Positions 47,768 to 59,050 of a DNA stretch of 64,000 nt are shown here, one piece after another. The DNA is taken from the NCBI GenBank assembly GCA_037074615.1, contig CM073569.1, positions 8,810,001-8,874,000 of the forward strand, in the 5' to 3' direction. Made by a program: the position numbers and the translations under genes. Each line of letters opens with the position of its first letter. Position 1 is the first letter of the stretch. The DNA comes from Leucaena leucocephala. Lineage: Eukaryota; Streptophyta; Magnoliopsida; Fabales; Fabaceae. The notes below the pieces were generated by a model, which did no database searches, was not told the origin of the DNA, and was given only the letters and a program-made list of their open reading frames with translations.

Positions 47768-48959
47768 TATCCTTAACTTTACTGAGTTTGAATCATTTGA
47801 AATTCACCCATATCTATCTAACATAATTGAATTAAATAAGGAACATATTCATATGGATGTTCAACCAACTATCATTCTATTATATCACATCTAAACTCAT
47901 TTTATGTCACCATAACATTTGTACATTCTTTTCTAGGAAATATCACCCTTATATATCAATTGGTGGATCATTTGCCAAAAGCTCACTTAGCTTTACATAC
48001 CATGTAGGGTATATGACAATATCTGACTTATAACCATCTCGTGCTAATCTTCTAGATTGTAGACCTGATATAGGTCAATGCTCTATATCGTATATGGGTT
48101 TATCATTCTTGTTACGGTATTGAGGAAATATAGATAGATTAACTGCTCTTTATCTCTACTTCTATCCATCCCTTAACCTAAACTGAGTAGTTCCCTCTCC
48201 ACAGCCTTCTTGAGACTAATATAGTCAACATTATATGTCGTTCGTAAAGAAGGCTGGGATTGACTAGGACCAGGAACATCCCACTGATCTTTATCTATAA
48301 CACCATATATTCCTGGACTGCGAGAATAGGAAGGGACTGTTATACATTGTGACTGGATTTCTGGATTAAGGAATTGTTGTATGTTACTCATATCAAACCT
48401 ATCTTTAAACTCTGGTGGAGGAGAAATAATATCTGGTCTACCCATAATCCAGTACCAGTACTTAGCTTTCTCAGCCGTAATCTGTCCTCTCATCGGAGGA
48501 ATATAGCTTATATCAGGATTAGAGGGCACTCCAATAAACTTATACTGTATAGAATTACTAGACTTATCATCATCTGGTGCAGCATCATCTGGTGCATGCA
48601 CAACATTAAGCTGAATCTCCATATAATCTCCAGACTACAGGTTTGAGTCTACAAAAATATCTATAGGATATTCTATGGTAGACCTTATTAACTGATCCCC
48701 CATACAATCGTCTGAACTCTCTTAACTATCTGAAGAGTCAAAGTTTGGATGTATATCATCTTCATATATCATTACTGGTTGGGGGTCTCCCTGATTAACT
48801 GATAGCTCAAACTTAACTTTATGAATCCCCATGTCTACTCTTGCAACATTTGCTTAAATAAGCAAGGCTAACTATCCCAATAAATACCCTAACTTAACAA
48901 CATACTTATTACTTAGAGTTAGGGTTTGTGGATTATCTTATCTAAAGCCAGAAACTTCT
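47768..48959 (-). other. Element I internal region, part next to the PBS
   Basis: It contains the extra ORF (48832-48173). The remaining 47768-48172 has no ORF but aligns in reverse with Element II 57420-57500. Confidence 0.65.
48173..48832 (-). pseudogene. Extra ORF between PBS and gag in Element I
   Basis: From ATG at 48832 (MGIHKVKFELSVNQGDPQPV) the frame runs 219 codons to 48173, with two stops, in the Ser/Asp-rich part (FDSSDS-stop-ESSDD) and after VDSNL. The last 149 codons are open. They contain YKFIGVPSNPDISYIPPMRG, KYWYWIMGRPDIISPPPEF and FDMSNIQQFLNPEIQSQCIT. The same order (FVGVPSNP, MRGQ, MSNL-QFLNPEIQ, TVPSY) can be read in pieces in Element II at 57205-57440. Its position and acidic start match the extra ORF at 44625-43927. 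No known domain is recognised. Confidence 0.6.
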
Positions 48960-48971
48960 GCTCTGATACCA
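48960..48971 (-). other. Primer binding site of Element I
   Basis: The minus strand reads TGGTATCAGAGC; three bases separate it from the LTR start at 48975. Confidence 0.85.
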
Positions 48972-48974
48972 AAA

Positions 48975-49194
48975 TGTAACATCCTTACTTTCATACATCT
49001 TTCGGACCATTCGATAGCCTTTATAACCACTTACATGACATTTGAAGTCCATTAGCTAAATTTGGAATACCATATGAACAGTAACTCGCTAAGAGTAAAA
49101 ATTCCAAATTTAGCAAATGGACTTCAAATGTCATGTAAGTGGTTATAAAGGCTACCGAATGGTCCCTAAGATGTACAAAAGTAAGGATGTTACA
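48975..49194. repeat. Palindromic remnant of the Element I right LTR
   Basis: The first 94 bases of the LTR (48975-49068, TGTAACATCC...TTTGGAAT) are followed by a 32-base loop, then by their inverted copy (49101-49194), ending GGATGTTACA at the CACTA sequence. The loop is the reverse complement of LTR bases 95-126. In the intact left LTR this stretch is bounded by the small inverted repeat CTGGAAT...ATTCCAG (15225-15273 region), so the copy turned back at that point. The other 2.9 kb of this LTR are absent. Confidence 0.85.
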
Positions 49195-50530
49195 TATTCA
49201 AGACATAACTAGATCATCATTATGTGTATGGATGGGACAAAAATGGTCATCCTCAACCTTCTCCATACAACAAGTATCAATTCATTGACGAAGCTACTTG
49301 GGAAGAATTTGTTAGGATTCCGACTACGCCAGCAACAATGGTGAGTGTATCCTTTTGTATGTGTTGGCTGAAAATGTATCAGAATATCATATGTATTGAT
49401 TTTAACTACTTCAAGTCTTGTAGGAAAAAAGTGGAAAAGCGATTGAATAGGCGCTCAAGAACGATTGCCCCCTTACAATGTCTCAAGGGGGTTAAGCGAA
49501 GGCTGAAAGAGAGTTGTTGGGGGCTAAGAGGAAGAGGCTAGAAGAAAATATTGGGTCAGATCCTAGTGTTATTCTTGATCCCTTATTTCTGATAAGTCGC
49601 GAAGAAAAATGGTTGTACACTCGCCAAAGAAGGAGCGGAACATATACAAGTTATAATCCTTGCATGATTGCGGAAAAAATAGTAAGAACTAGTATTATTT
49701 TGTTTTAGTAGACTATAATTATATCATTTTCCTTATGTTTGTTCTTTCTATGTTATAGACTGATCTTAAATAACAAGAGTCCCATGGATCCTTCAAGTCA
49801 GATGGTAGGAATGACATCTTGACTGTTGCCACTAGTAAACAAGAGCATGGGGCTATGTCAGGGGAGTTGGAAGAGGTGTGGGTATAAGAGATTACTTTGG
49901 AGCATCTTAAAGATGTTCCCTACATGTGGTGTCGAGGGCAGAGTTGGAATCCTTGTTCTACACCATAAGGGCAGAGGCCAAGGTAGAGACTAAGACAGAG
50001 GCTTGGATAGAGGCTAGGGCACAAGCGGAAACTTCAATTGAGGCACGATTACAAGAAGGGTTTGGCAAAGATAGGGGAAGAAATGTTGTCCATAATGACA
50101 TCAAGGCAACAGGAGCCAAGTGATCCCCAAACACTCTCAATTGCAGCCCATCATATCACTAAAGGGAGCTATTGCTTGCCAATGTCAGAGGATGCAGAAC
50201 ATTGTGATCTACATGTAGAGGATCCTCTTAGATGCTTAGTGGCACATGGTTCCATCCATAGCTTAGGGGTAACTGTTCACCACATCCAAATTCAGGACGA
50301 TTGATTAAGGGTGACAATTGAAGACGTGATAATTGAAGATGCTCTTGTCCCAATTCCCACTGATAAGGTGAAGACAGTGACCCAAGCAAAAGGGACTTTC
50401 ATATTGTGGCCAAAGCATCTTGTTTCGGATCACGTCGCATCATCCCCCAGCCAATTTCCTACGCCTCCCACTTTGAATGCCATGCAACGTGTGATCCTAT
50501 TGGCATATGACATGTTCCATGGGGACGCGT

Positions 50531-53500
50531 TGTCTTATCCCTAATTTTCTTATCTGGTTTGTATGTACAGTTTGTACATAATATATATAAGATTCTGTAA
50601 GAAAAATGTTGCAGATCAAGGAGGAAAAGGGATTAAATTATGAATAATGGAAAGTTCAAGGACCTAAGTGGAATTTATAAAAGTTCTAGGGCTAAAACAC
50701 AAGGTAGACATAAATGTTTGGCCATTAAGTGTAATTTCAAAAAGTTTAAGGACTTAAATATAATTTATTAAAAGTTCAAGGGGTAAAAGTGTAATATTAA
50801 GAAATTGAGCCAGAAAAGGCCCAAAACTGCCTAAAAACATATTAGTCCCAAATTTGACCAGTAAATAGAGAAAATTATTCTGGTCAGTTTAACGTAATAC
50901 AGAATTTTGATTTGAGGTCCTGATGAATTGATATAAATTTCTGAAGTCAAGAAAAATTGTTACAGTATTTTTTGACCTCAAAATTAGATGAAATTTTATA
51001 GTAAATTCTTATAATTAATATGAGAATTTATAAAATTGACAGAGTCAGGAAAGGAGTCTTGTAGAATTTTTAATGGAATTTACAGTGGAATAAAATACTC
51101 GATAAATACTTTCGGGAGAGGTTTCTTGGGAATCTTGCCATAAAGGTAGTGGATCCATATAAAGGCTCAAAATGGTGTTCCAAAGGCCCAGTAAGATAAC
51201 TCAACAGTTATATTGGCCAGTGTCAAGATGAACCCAGGAAAAATGCGAAATTACGAAAATACCCCTGTGCTGTAATAATGAACAAGAGATGAATGGAGGG
51301 CATTTTGGTCATTTTGGATAGGTCAAAATGCCAAGGAAAATATAGGGATGATTAATCAGAGTCAGTATATGCTCTGATAGGGTATAAAGAGGTGTGAAAT
51401 GACAATTATGCCCTTAAGGTTAATATAGTGCAAGAAAGTGAACCAGGGTATTTTGGTCATTTCTCAAGGGATGGTTAGCAGATAAATACTCAGTCTAACA
51501 ATGTCAAGGTAGAAAAAATCTAAACACTGATTTTCATGACAGAATACATATTCTGGAATATTATAAAAATTGGGAACATAAAATAGTCTGGTTTTTGTGA
51601 AACTGACTGGATCAGTACCAGACTGGACTGGAATTTTTCCTATCAGTATTTCTCTATAATTTGTGCCTAACACAGCCTAAATGATGTCATGGATGATGTC
51701 ATAATTGGCTTGGTAGGCAAGACAAGATTCAAGGTGCAATCTTGGCCATTAGATTAAATAGTAACCAAAGCAATCTTGGCCTTCCATTTCAACCCAACTT
51801 TTTCTATATATTTCCCCTCATTCCAGCAATAAACACCAAGACATTAGACACCATGGGGAACCTCTTGCAAAATGAAAACTGAAGCCAAGACCAAGGCAAC
51901 TCAAGAGTCAAACAAGAAAGGATCCAAGGTAACTTCTTCCTCCTATCTTTGTATTATGTTGTAGGAAGATTTCTCTTAGATATGGATGGTTGAAACACCA
52001 TCTTTCTCTCCATCTTGGCTGCTAGACATGATCTGAAATTAAAGGGTCTATATGAATTTTAAGTCATGGGATGTTTAGATAAGCTTAAACAAGCTAAAAT
52101 CAAGTAGTATTGGCTTGGAAATTCAAGTATGCATGCAGTTATGGTTTTATGCTCATGGATGCCACTGTACATATCACTGTTCATACGTGGGAATTTCAAT
52201 GATCTAATACTTCCATTGAATTTATATGATGGTTTTGTGTAGGATTGGATAGGTTTGGAACCTTTGAAGCATTGGAATTGAAAGTTGTAGTTCAGGGAAG
52301 TCTTCTCTGTTACTGTTCACACGCATGAACAGTAATTGAAATTTCATGATTTTGATGCTTCCAATGATTTTAAAATGAAAAGTTGTGTGGGATAAAGTAG
52401 AGAAACAAGCATTGGAAGCATTAGAATCAAAATGAGAATTTTTTTATTTCTTAGAGGGTACCCACGGTTTCTGTCCAGTTTATGGGGAAGGAGATTGATT
52501 TTTATAAATCTAAGCTCATATTTAGATTCCTCATGAAAAATTGTGTGGGATGGACCTATGAAAGTTATTTTTAGAAAGATGGATTGAAATCCCTAAAGTT
52601 AAAGTAGAGTTAAGAGTTTGTGAAGGGTAGTCTTGAACATTATTGGAGTTCATGTCCTAATGAATTATGTGATGAATATGAATGTGTTTAGGACCTTGAA
52701 AACATCCAAGAAGATGTTGGGAAGTGATTGACCTGAAAGGCTTCATGGTTGAAAAGCTTTGGGAGCAAGTGCAAAAGAACAAGAGAAAAGCTTAAGTTTA
52801 AGGTAGTGGACTTATCTCTTTATGTGCTTGATGTGGTATGTTTATATGTTGACATGTACATGATGCTTGAATGATGTTGTGACATGATAAATGATATTGA
52901 ATATGTTATGAATAACATGTTTTCCATGGCCATCCATTTTTATGCAAAATATATAGCATGATAGCATGCCACTAACTTAAGAAAGTTTAATGAAATTACA
53001 ATCATGCATTAGCATCCATCTTGTGTAACATCCTGATTTTTGGTCTAGGAGAACTGGGAGGTAGTCTGATATGGGCAGGCTGCTAAACCCGTAGTCCCAG
53101 GGTAGTAATCTGATATGGGCGGATTACTTACCTGTATTTTGTAGGAATCCGAGGGATGAGCTAAGTCCTTTAGGATTTAAAGATGAGTTAAGTCTTTAAC
53201 CTACAGAATCGGGACAGTTCACCTAGGTTCAAAATGAGAAATGTGAGGAATATCCTAAGTCTTAAGCCTAGGAATTCTGCAGGTAGCTTGATATAGGCTG
53301 GTTCCTGTGTAAGATAACCTGATATGGGCGGGTGGTCTAGCCTTTCAATTAACGATGACTCCCGAAGAGTTTAAGGGATGAGTTATTGAAAGAGAATTTC
53401 TAGAACTTAAGATGAAGGATAAGAAGATGAGAATAGATGCCAGAAAGAGAATGCAGGGGCAAAATCATAATTTTAGGAAAGATCGGGCTGGTAGCCGATG

Positions 53501-56500
53501 AGTACCATATTTTGCCAAAAAATAGAAAAAATTATGCTGATCATTTCACTGAACTGTGAAATGTGCATATGAGGTCTCTATGTGTATGAAAGAATTAGAA
53601 ATGTGACCAGGGGTAAAATGGTCATTTTGGAAAAGTGTGCGCGTGAGCGCTTTTTCAGGCCAAAACAGCCCGGTCCGGATAAAATATCTGAAAATACCGG
53701 GAGATAGAGAAAAGGATTCCGGGTTGAATGACGCAACACAGAATTTTGATTTGAGGTCCCGATTTTTCTGTAAAAATTCCTGAAGATGGGAATTTATAGT
53801 TATAATCGGTATAGGAAAGGCAGTCCGAATAGAGATGATCGGACTGTGGCCAGAGGCCATACAGTGTTTTCTAAGGCCCATAACGACACCAGGGAAGGCC
53901 CAGGCCCATAATATCAGTTCAGTGGTAAGAGGGGCCGGTGTCCGGGAAAAAGGTGCAAAATGACGAAAATGCCCTTATATTATAGAATAGCTGAAGTATG
54001 AGTAAAGGGTATTTTGGTCATTTGCCTAAGGTTAGTCAGTCCAGACAGGGTATCTGGATAGTTGACCAGGGTCAGAGAGTACTCTGGTAAGATGTGAAAA
54101 GATAATAATTCCCTAGATCTAGTAAAGTAAAGAAAGAGAGACTAAGGGCATTTTGGTAATTTGACAAGGGGTGTTTCTTGGGAATCATGCCATCAGAGTA
54201 CTTGGGCTGGATCAGAGACTCAAGATGATATTCCCAGGCCCAAAAACGTATCCCAGTATATATGTGGAAAAAAGTGGCATTAAAATAATGATTTAATGAC
54301 TTTTCAATAAAGTAAAGTTACCCGGTTGGCACGATAACCGAGGAGATGATCAGATTAAGTCTAGGACTTATCTAGATAGCATTGGAAGGCGTGAAAGGTC
54401 CCTTCCAGGTGCCACATGGCGCCATCTTAGAGGAAGAAGAAAAGTTAAGGACACGTGGCACAATCTCAGCCGTTGAGTCCGGTTTGTGGGAAATCGGACC
54501 GGGCCGATACTGGATTGGACTGAAAATGCTGAGTCAGCTGATGAGGTGTCCAGGAATTGTGACATGTTAAGAATGTGGCGATGAGGTGTTCCGGTGAGGT
54601 GTCCTGGGTGATGCAGTAAAAAGGAATAAAAGAAAATAGGAAATTCCAGGAAAAACTAGGACCACATGTTCAGATGGCTTCAAAATTACAGGAATGCCAT
54701 TGAGGGAAACTATAAATACCCCCTCCCCCACCCATTTCATGCATCCCACAGCCAAGAGCAAGATTAGAGAGAGAAGGAAGTTCTTGAGAGAGAAAGTGAG
54801 AGAAAGAAAGAAGAAAGGAAGTTCTGGCGGAGTTGAAAGCAGTATAGAGGTTCTGGAGTTCTGCTTTTGAGGTAGTAACTAATCCTAGCTTTTATGTAAT
54901 AGCTTTGTGATTGGATGTGCTATTGTTTGGTTTGGATTGTTGTCTTGTATGTTTTGTCTGAAGCTCTACTGCAATGCTGTGATCATATGTTATTGAGTAT
55001 GGAAGCATGCAGCATACTTATCTGTACACAATCACAAGCAAGCACTGTCACACTGCATTACATATATTGTTATGATTATTTACTATTGAGATTCCCTCGA
55101 ATCTCATTCCCCATGTCTAACCCATTACAGGGAGATTATGTTGAAGTGAATTTTAAGAATGTTGAGAGACGCCGTTATGCCGCCGAATGTAAGACTGAAC
55201 ATCATAATATGATAAGTACTGTGTACGTAGTGCTGTCTAAGGAGGCTGGAAGTGAGTGGACCTAGTCGGTTCATCCAGTCTTTCCTGGGTACTACGTAGA
55301 ATGGTAGTTCTCATGAGGGAATTACCGAATCAGTACGGTTCAGTTCTTTGTACAGATGAAGCCTAGCGGTTATGCTGCCGGATTTTACGCAGGAAAGGAT
55401 GTAATAGAAATATGAGAATTTTGTGTATGTTCTGTTGTATGACATTTTATTATAAATATTGTTTGGCGTGTTCAATTTGTGAATGGGGAATTAAAAGAGA
55501 AATTCGCAGGTCCTGAGGTAGCAGTGTTCTGGCCTCAGTTTGACCTAGTAAACGAAGGAGTTTGGCCACGAAATTTGGTGAGCCAGTTGTATACATCTGG
55601 GGCATTACGTGGATAGGTAATAAGACTTGTTTGGATGTGTAGAATGAGATTAATCAGTTCTCAAAATAAAGGTTCAGAATAAGGAACTTAAGAGTAAAAT
55701 TTTAAATTGCTGGACTTAAGTTAAGATATAATCGAGCTAATATTGCTTCCGTAAGTGTACTTTGAGTGGTCTAAGGGAGGATGTTTCATCTTGCATATTT
55801 AAGTGGTAATGTTTGCTACTGAGATTCCCTAGAATCTCACCCTCCCACAACCAACCAATTTAGGCCAAGCATGATGGAAAATGTATGCATGGAGAAGAGC
55901 TAAAGAATGGAAGAAAGAAAGGGAACAATTTGATATTTTATCATATGATGTGTGATCTTTCCTAGTTATGTAAAGTGTCTATTTATGTGATGAAAATGTA
56001 TGAAATAATTATGACATAATCTCATGATGTATATGAATGTATAAGAGGCCAAAAAGATAGTTTATGCATGCTAGAACAATTATTGAGAATTAAAGAAAGG
56101 AAACTGAAATAGTAAAAACGTAGGTCCTAAAGCAGTTTTGTTGTGGCTTCCGTTTGATATAGCAAATGAAGGAATTAAAGTACAAAATTTTAGGACCAAT
56201 TAGTACACATCCATATGTTTAAATTCATAGGTAACACGCCTCATTTGAATGTGTATATCAATAGAAATAAATTTTCAAAGTTAAGAGACAGAATCTGGAA
56301 TTTCCAGAATTTGCCATATGAACAGTAAAAAGTAATGATTTAACTGTATCTATTGGCAAGGTAAATGTCCAGATTTATATTTTTCCCTTAAAGATATATG
56401 AAATAGATTCAATTAGAAATTTGTCTCACCTCCATACGAGTTTTCTACAATTAGTTATGAATTTTTAAAGGTGGACTGTAAATCTGGAAATTTCCTAATG

Positions 56501-56615
56501 AACAGTACTCGAGAGGTAAGTTTTAAAATTTTAATTTTTGGGCTAACATAATGCTTCCGCTAATCAATTACGCTTCCAAATACGTACTTTGAGAGGTTAA
56601 AAGTAGGATGTTTCA
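50531..56615 (+). mobile_element. 5' LTR of Element II, interrupted by a solo LTR
   Basis: It starts TGTCTTATCC (family TGTAATATCC) and ends AGTAGGATGTTTCA. Without the LTR at 53024-55788 and one TCTTG it is about 3.3 kb. A TATA-like TATATATT lies at 51805-51812. CGCGT precedes it; the matching right flank is outside the window. Confidence 0.8.
53024..55788 (+). mobile_element. Solo LTR (TSD TCTTG)
   Basis: It starts TGTAACATCCTG and ends GGATGTTTCA; 2765 bp. TCTTG lies at 53019-53023 and 55789-55793. TATA box 54711-54718, conserved block 55216-55331. It is the plus-strand counterpart of the Element III LTR, sharing the repeated CTGATATGGGCGG phrase near its start, but it lacks the GTCGCGAC array. 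Confidence 0.92.
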
Positions 56616-56618
56616 TTT

Positions 56619-56630
56619 TGGTATCAGAGC
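56619..56630 (+). other. Primer binding site of Element II
   Basis: TGGTATCAGAGC lies three bases after the LTR end TGTTTCA at 56615. Confidence 0.9.
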
Positions 56631-57204
56631 AAAAGGTTCTGGCATTAGTACAGAATAAAGTTTTAGCATAGAACAGATGTTCTGGTGCAAAATAAACTTG
56701 CTCTGATTAGGAAATAGAGTATGTGTTGGATTAGCTAAGGCCCAAACGAGATTGAGGTTAGTAATGGGTTACTTGTTCATAGTCCAACTAAGATTATGGA
56801 TTGGAGATGAATGCTTTAGGGAAATAGAACATTAAGATTTAATAAGAGATAGCTTATTGCCTGTTAGTAATTCATGAGGATAGGAGAAACTTAAAAGTAG
56901 GAATGGCATAGAGATGTGAGCCAGACCCTTCGTCAGTTAGCTGAAAGAAAGCAACTAACTCAGTTATGGATTATAGTGAGGCCAAGGACATAGAAGTCCT
57001 TCAGGCTAGGGACATAAAAGTCTTACAGGCGATGGGAGATATTATAATGGAATGAATATAGCCTAGTTAAGATGGCCTGACATGGTGGCTATCTTAGATT
57101 CCTGAATTGATAAGTAGGATCTTGAAGGTGTAAGCTAAAGATAAATAGCCTCAGTAATTTCTTCAGGATTAATAGGAAGAGATGATAAGAGATATAGGAT
57201 GAGT

Positions 57205-57450
57205 TTGTGGGAGTGCCCTCTAACCCTAATGTTAACCCTATTCCTTCTATGAGAGGACAGTCTAACTGAAGAATCTAAGCACTAGTACTGGATTACAGGT
57301 ACACCAAATATTAGTCCTCCCTCTCCAAGGTTTGGGGATTTTGATATGAGTAACCTATAACAGTTTCTTAACCCAGAGATCCAGTTATAGTCTATGACAG
57401 TCCCTTCCTATTTTTACAGTTCAGGGTCAAGGGATGGATAGAAGTAAAGA
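57205..57450 (+). pseudogene. Remnant of the extra ORF in Element II
   Basis: It reads DEFVGVPSNPNVNPIPSMRG, then after a frameshift MSNL-stop-QFLNPEIQL-stop-SMTVPSYFYSSG. The same blocks occur in the same order in the Element I ORF at 48832-48173. Several stops and shifts make it non-functional. Confidence 0.6.
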
Positions 57451-57602
57451 TCAAGAGCAGTTAATCTATCTGTATTCCTCAATGCTGTAGCAGGGATGAT
57501 AAACATATATGCAATAGAGGGCATTGACCTGAATCAGGTTTACATTTTAGAAGATTGGACAAAGAATGTTAGAAGAGAATATTTAGAGAAAGCTATATCC
57601 AA

Positions 57603-57890
57603 GTCGCGATGTGAAGATATTTTGGTCGCGACTAGTAGTCACAGAAAAATGAAGTTGCGACAAGTTAAGACATGGGTCACGATGAATACTCACAGAGGTG
57701 TTTTGGTCTTGACGAGTAAAGACCATTGGTCATGATAGGAAGTTCTAGAGCTATTATGTCATGATAAGTCATGTTATAGGACGCGATTGAAGGACACAGA
57801 ATTGTTAAGTCGTGATGAGTAGATTGAGATGGTCACGACTAAAGTTCACAGAGAATATGAGTCAGGACTAACCAGTATTCAAGTCGTGAC
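57603..57890 (+). repeat. Decayed GTCGCGAC lattice in Element II
   Basis: Copies start at 57603, 57625, 57654, 57676, 57706, 57729, 57759, 57780, 57809, 57832, 57861 and 57883. Steps are 22, 29, 22, 30, 23, 30, 21, 29, 23, 29 and 22 bp. Only 57625 is perfect; most others carry C-to-T or G-to-A changes (GTCATGAT, GTCGTGAT, GTCACGAC). The 21-nt spacers keep a CACAGA(G/A)A core. Confidence 0.85.
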
Positions 57891-58445
57891 TAGGATGCAC
57901 AGAGACCTGATTACGAGAATGAAGATGATAGCCTAACCAAAGTTTATCAGTTAGAGGTTTAGCACAAGGTGCAGGCAAGCTAAACAGTATGAGATACAAA
58001 GATACAGATCAAGTTAAGAAGATAATTGGAAGTAGATCCTTCGTGTGACCATTAGGAGTAGATCTACATTATGAAAGAATTTGTTCAGTTAGTTTTTCTT
58101 GAACAAAAGAAATTAAAAGTTAGAATGAGACTTTCCTAGAAATGATCCTAATACATGGCTTAAGGTTAGAGACATGATGGTTAATAGATAGAAAGTTAAT
58201 GTTCCCAAAATAGAGGGATTCCATCACAAAGAAATAGTAACCTAGCAGACTTAAGGTAGAGCACTCCAGGGAGAAAAATTAATAGTAGGAGATTCATATG
58301 ACTTAAGTTCGCTAAGATCAAGAGACAGGCCAAAAAGGAACTATAGTCTAGTCTAAGGTAGACTGGGACTGATATATAGAAAGAGTTAAGAGATAATAGA
58401 GAGATGCAAAAGTTACTCCATAGAGATGGAGATTTATCACCTCAC

Positions 58446-58690
58446 TTTAGAAGTTTTTCTCGAATAGTTACAAGAAGCATTCCTCTTAGTTAGATAGAGA
58501 TGAGCATGAGGCTAAGGGTTAAAGCAGAGAAAGAGAAACCCTTTAATGAATACTTAGCCGAGTTCATCCATATGAGCAATGAGAGTTTAATGATTGAGAA
58601 GTTAGTCCACAGATTGAATTCTGTGTTACGAAGAAAGAACTTTTCTCTGGTAGTTGCAGAAGTTCAACGGAGCAATAAATGTATGTAAAA
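58446..58690 (+). pseudogene. gag remnant of Element II
   Basis: EVFLE-stop opens the match at 58446. An open stretch from 58500 reads MRLRVKAEKEKPFNEYLAEF, then IHMSNESLMIEKLVHRLNSV. This matches the gag segment FDEYLAKFIRLSQY...RMIRGLNSTLKEKL of the Tekay-like element. It is truncated and out of context, with no start and no zinc knuckle. Confidence 0.7.
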
Positions 58691-59050
58691 TTAGAAAAGA
58701 AGTTTATGATATTTAGAGAAAGAAAGGTAGTCACAATTTTAAAGATAAAGTGACTCCCCTATTCCCTATGTAAGAAAGAGTAATGAAGGGTTGAGTCTAT
58801 ACCCTAGTAAGAAGGTAACATGGCAGCCTAAGTGAAATGAGTAAGTAACTTAGGTTCCTGAATGAATGATCGGGATTTGGTAGATAAGGTGATAGAGGAA
58901 AGAATGCTTTAAAGTTTACCTAGTTAATTGTTTAATTGCAGTATGTGTATAAGGGATGGTTGAGCAAATTATGTAATGATGATATGGTTTATGTTGCCAT
59001 AAGTTATGATGACCAGTTGCATCTCCTTGCAGTTGTCATGTGATGAAAAA
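58691..59050 (+). other. Element II interior, non-coding
   Basis: It aligns in reverse with Element I 34870-35270; no ORF. Confidence 0.5.

Larger units (their letters stand above)
15136..49194 (-). mobile_element. Element I: gutted Tekay-like retroelement holding nested insertions
   Basis: The left LTR is 15136-18155, followed by a polypurine tract at 18156. The PBS is at 48960-48971, followed by an LTR start at 48975. These four signals define a minus-strand element. Its own internal sequence is 18156-19419, 28687-28963, 33707-36172 and 47768-48974, about 5.2 kb in all, after removing four insertions. It has a gag remnant (35475-35270), an extra ORF beside the PBS (48832-48173) and remains of a GTCGCGAC array (36050-36102). 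No pol is recognisable, so it is a LARD-like derivative. CATTA lies before 15136; the right flank starts TATTC, which fits the target GCATTATTCAAG with CAT lost. Confidence 0.8.
5375..50530 (+). mobile_element. CACTA (En/Spm) DNA transposon, interrupted by nested insertions; right end not in window
   Basis: The left terminus reads CACTGGTGGAAAATTGG, a CACTA-type terminal inverted repeat. It is followed by subterminal motifs related to TTTACACCGG in both orientations. The element carries the two classic gene types of the superfamily in the same orientation: TNP2/TNPD (7570-13940) and a Transposase_24/TNPA-like gene (14686-15135 and 49195-50530). Removing the insertions at 8326-11696 and 15136-49194 leaves about 8.4 kb of CACTA sequence up to 50530, where Element II cuts it. 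No matching right terminus (TTTTCCACCAGTG) is seen before or after that point. Both genes carry several stop codons, so the copy is dead. Confidence 0.85.
14686..50530 (+). pseudogene. CACTA TNPA-like gene (Transposase_24 family), split by a 34-kb insertion
   Basis: Likely exons are 14686 to about 14967 (HLKDILKDRKEGKLLPIEFD, then WNPIGEH), 15058-15135 (LTYDVPNNKVLKKK...AER-stop-RAL), 49195-49340 (YVYGWDKNGHPQPSPYNKYQ, TWEEFVRI), 49424-49681 (KAIEQ-like, SQGG, AKRKRLEEN, REEKWLYTRQRRSGTYTS) and 49759 to about 50530. The last exon has GRNDILTVATSKQEH and the C-terminal block EDALVPIPTDKVKTVTQAKG, TFILWPKHLV. AG/GT borders are visible at most exon edges. The order matches plant En/Spm Transposase_24 proteins, which bind the element ends. 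Element I (15136-49194) sits inside the codons for ALFK. Stops include TAG where the family has Trp (AER-W) and two in the fourth exon. Element II cuts the gene at 50530. Confidence 0.8.
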
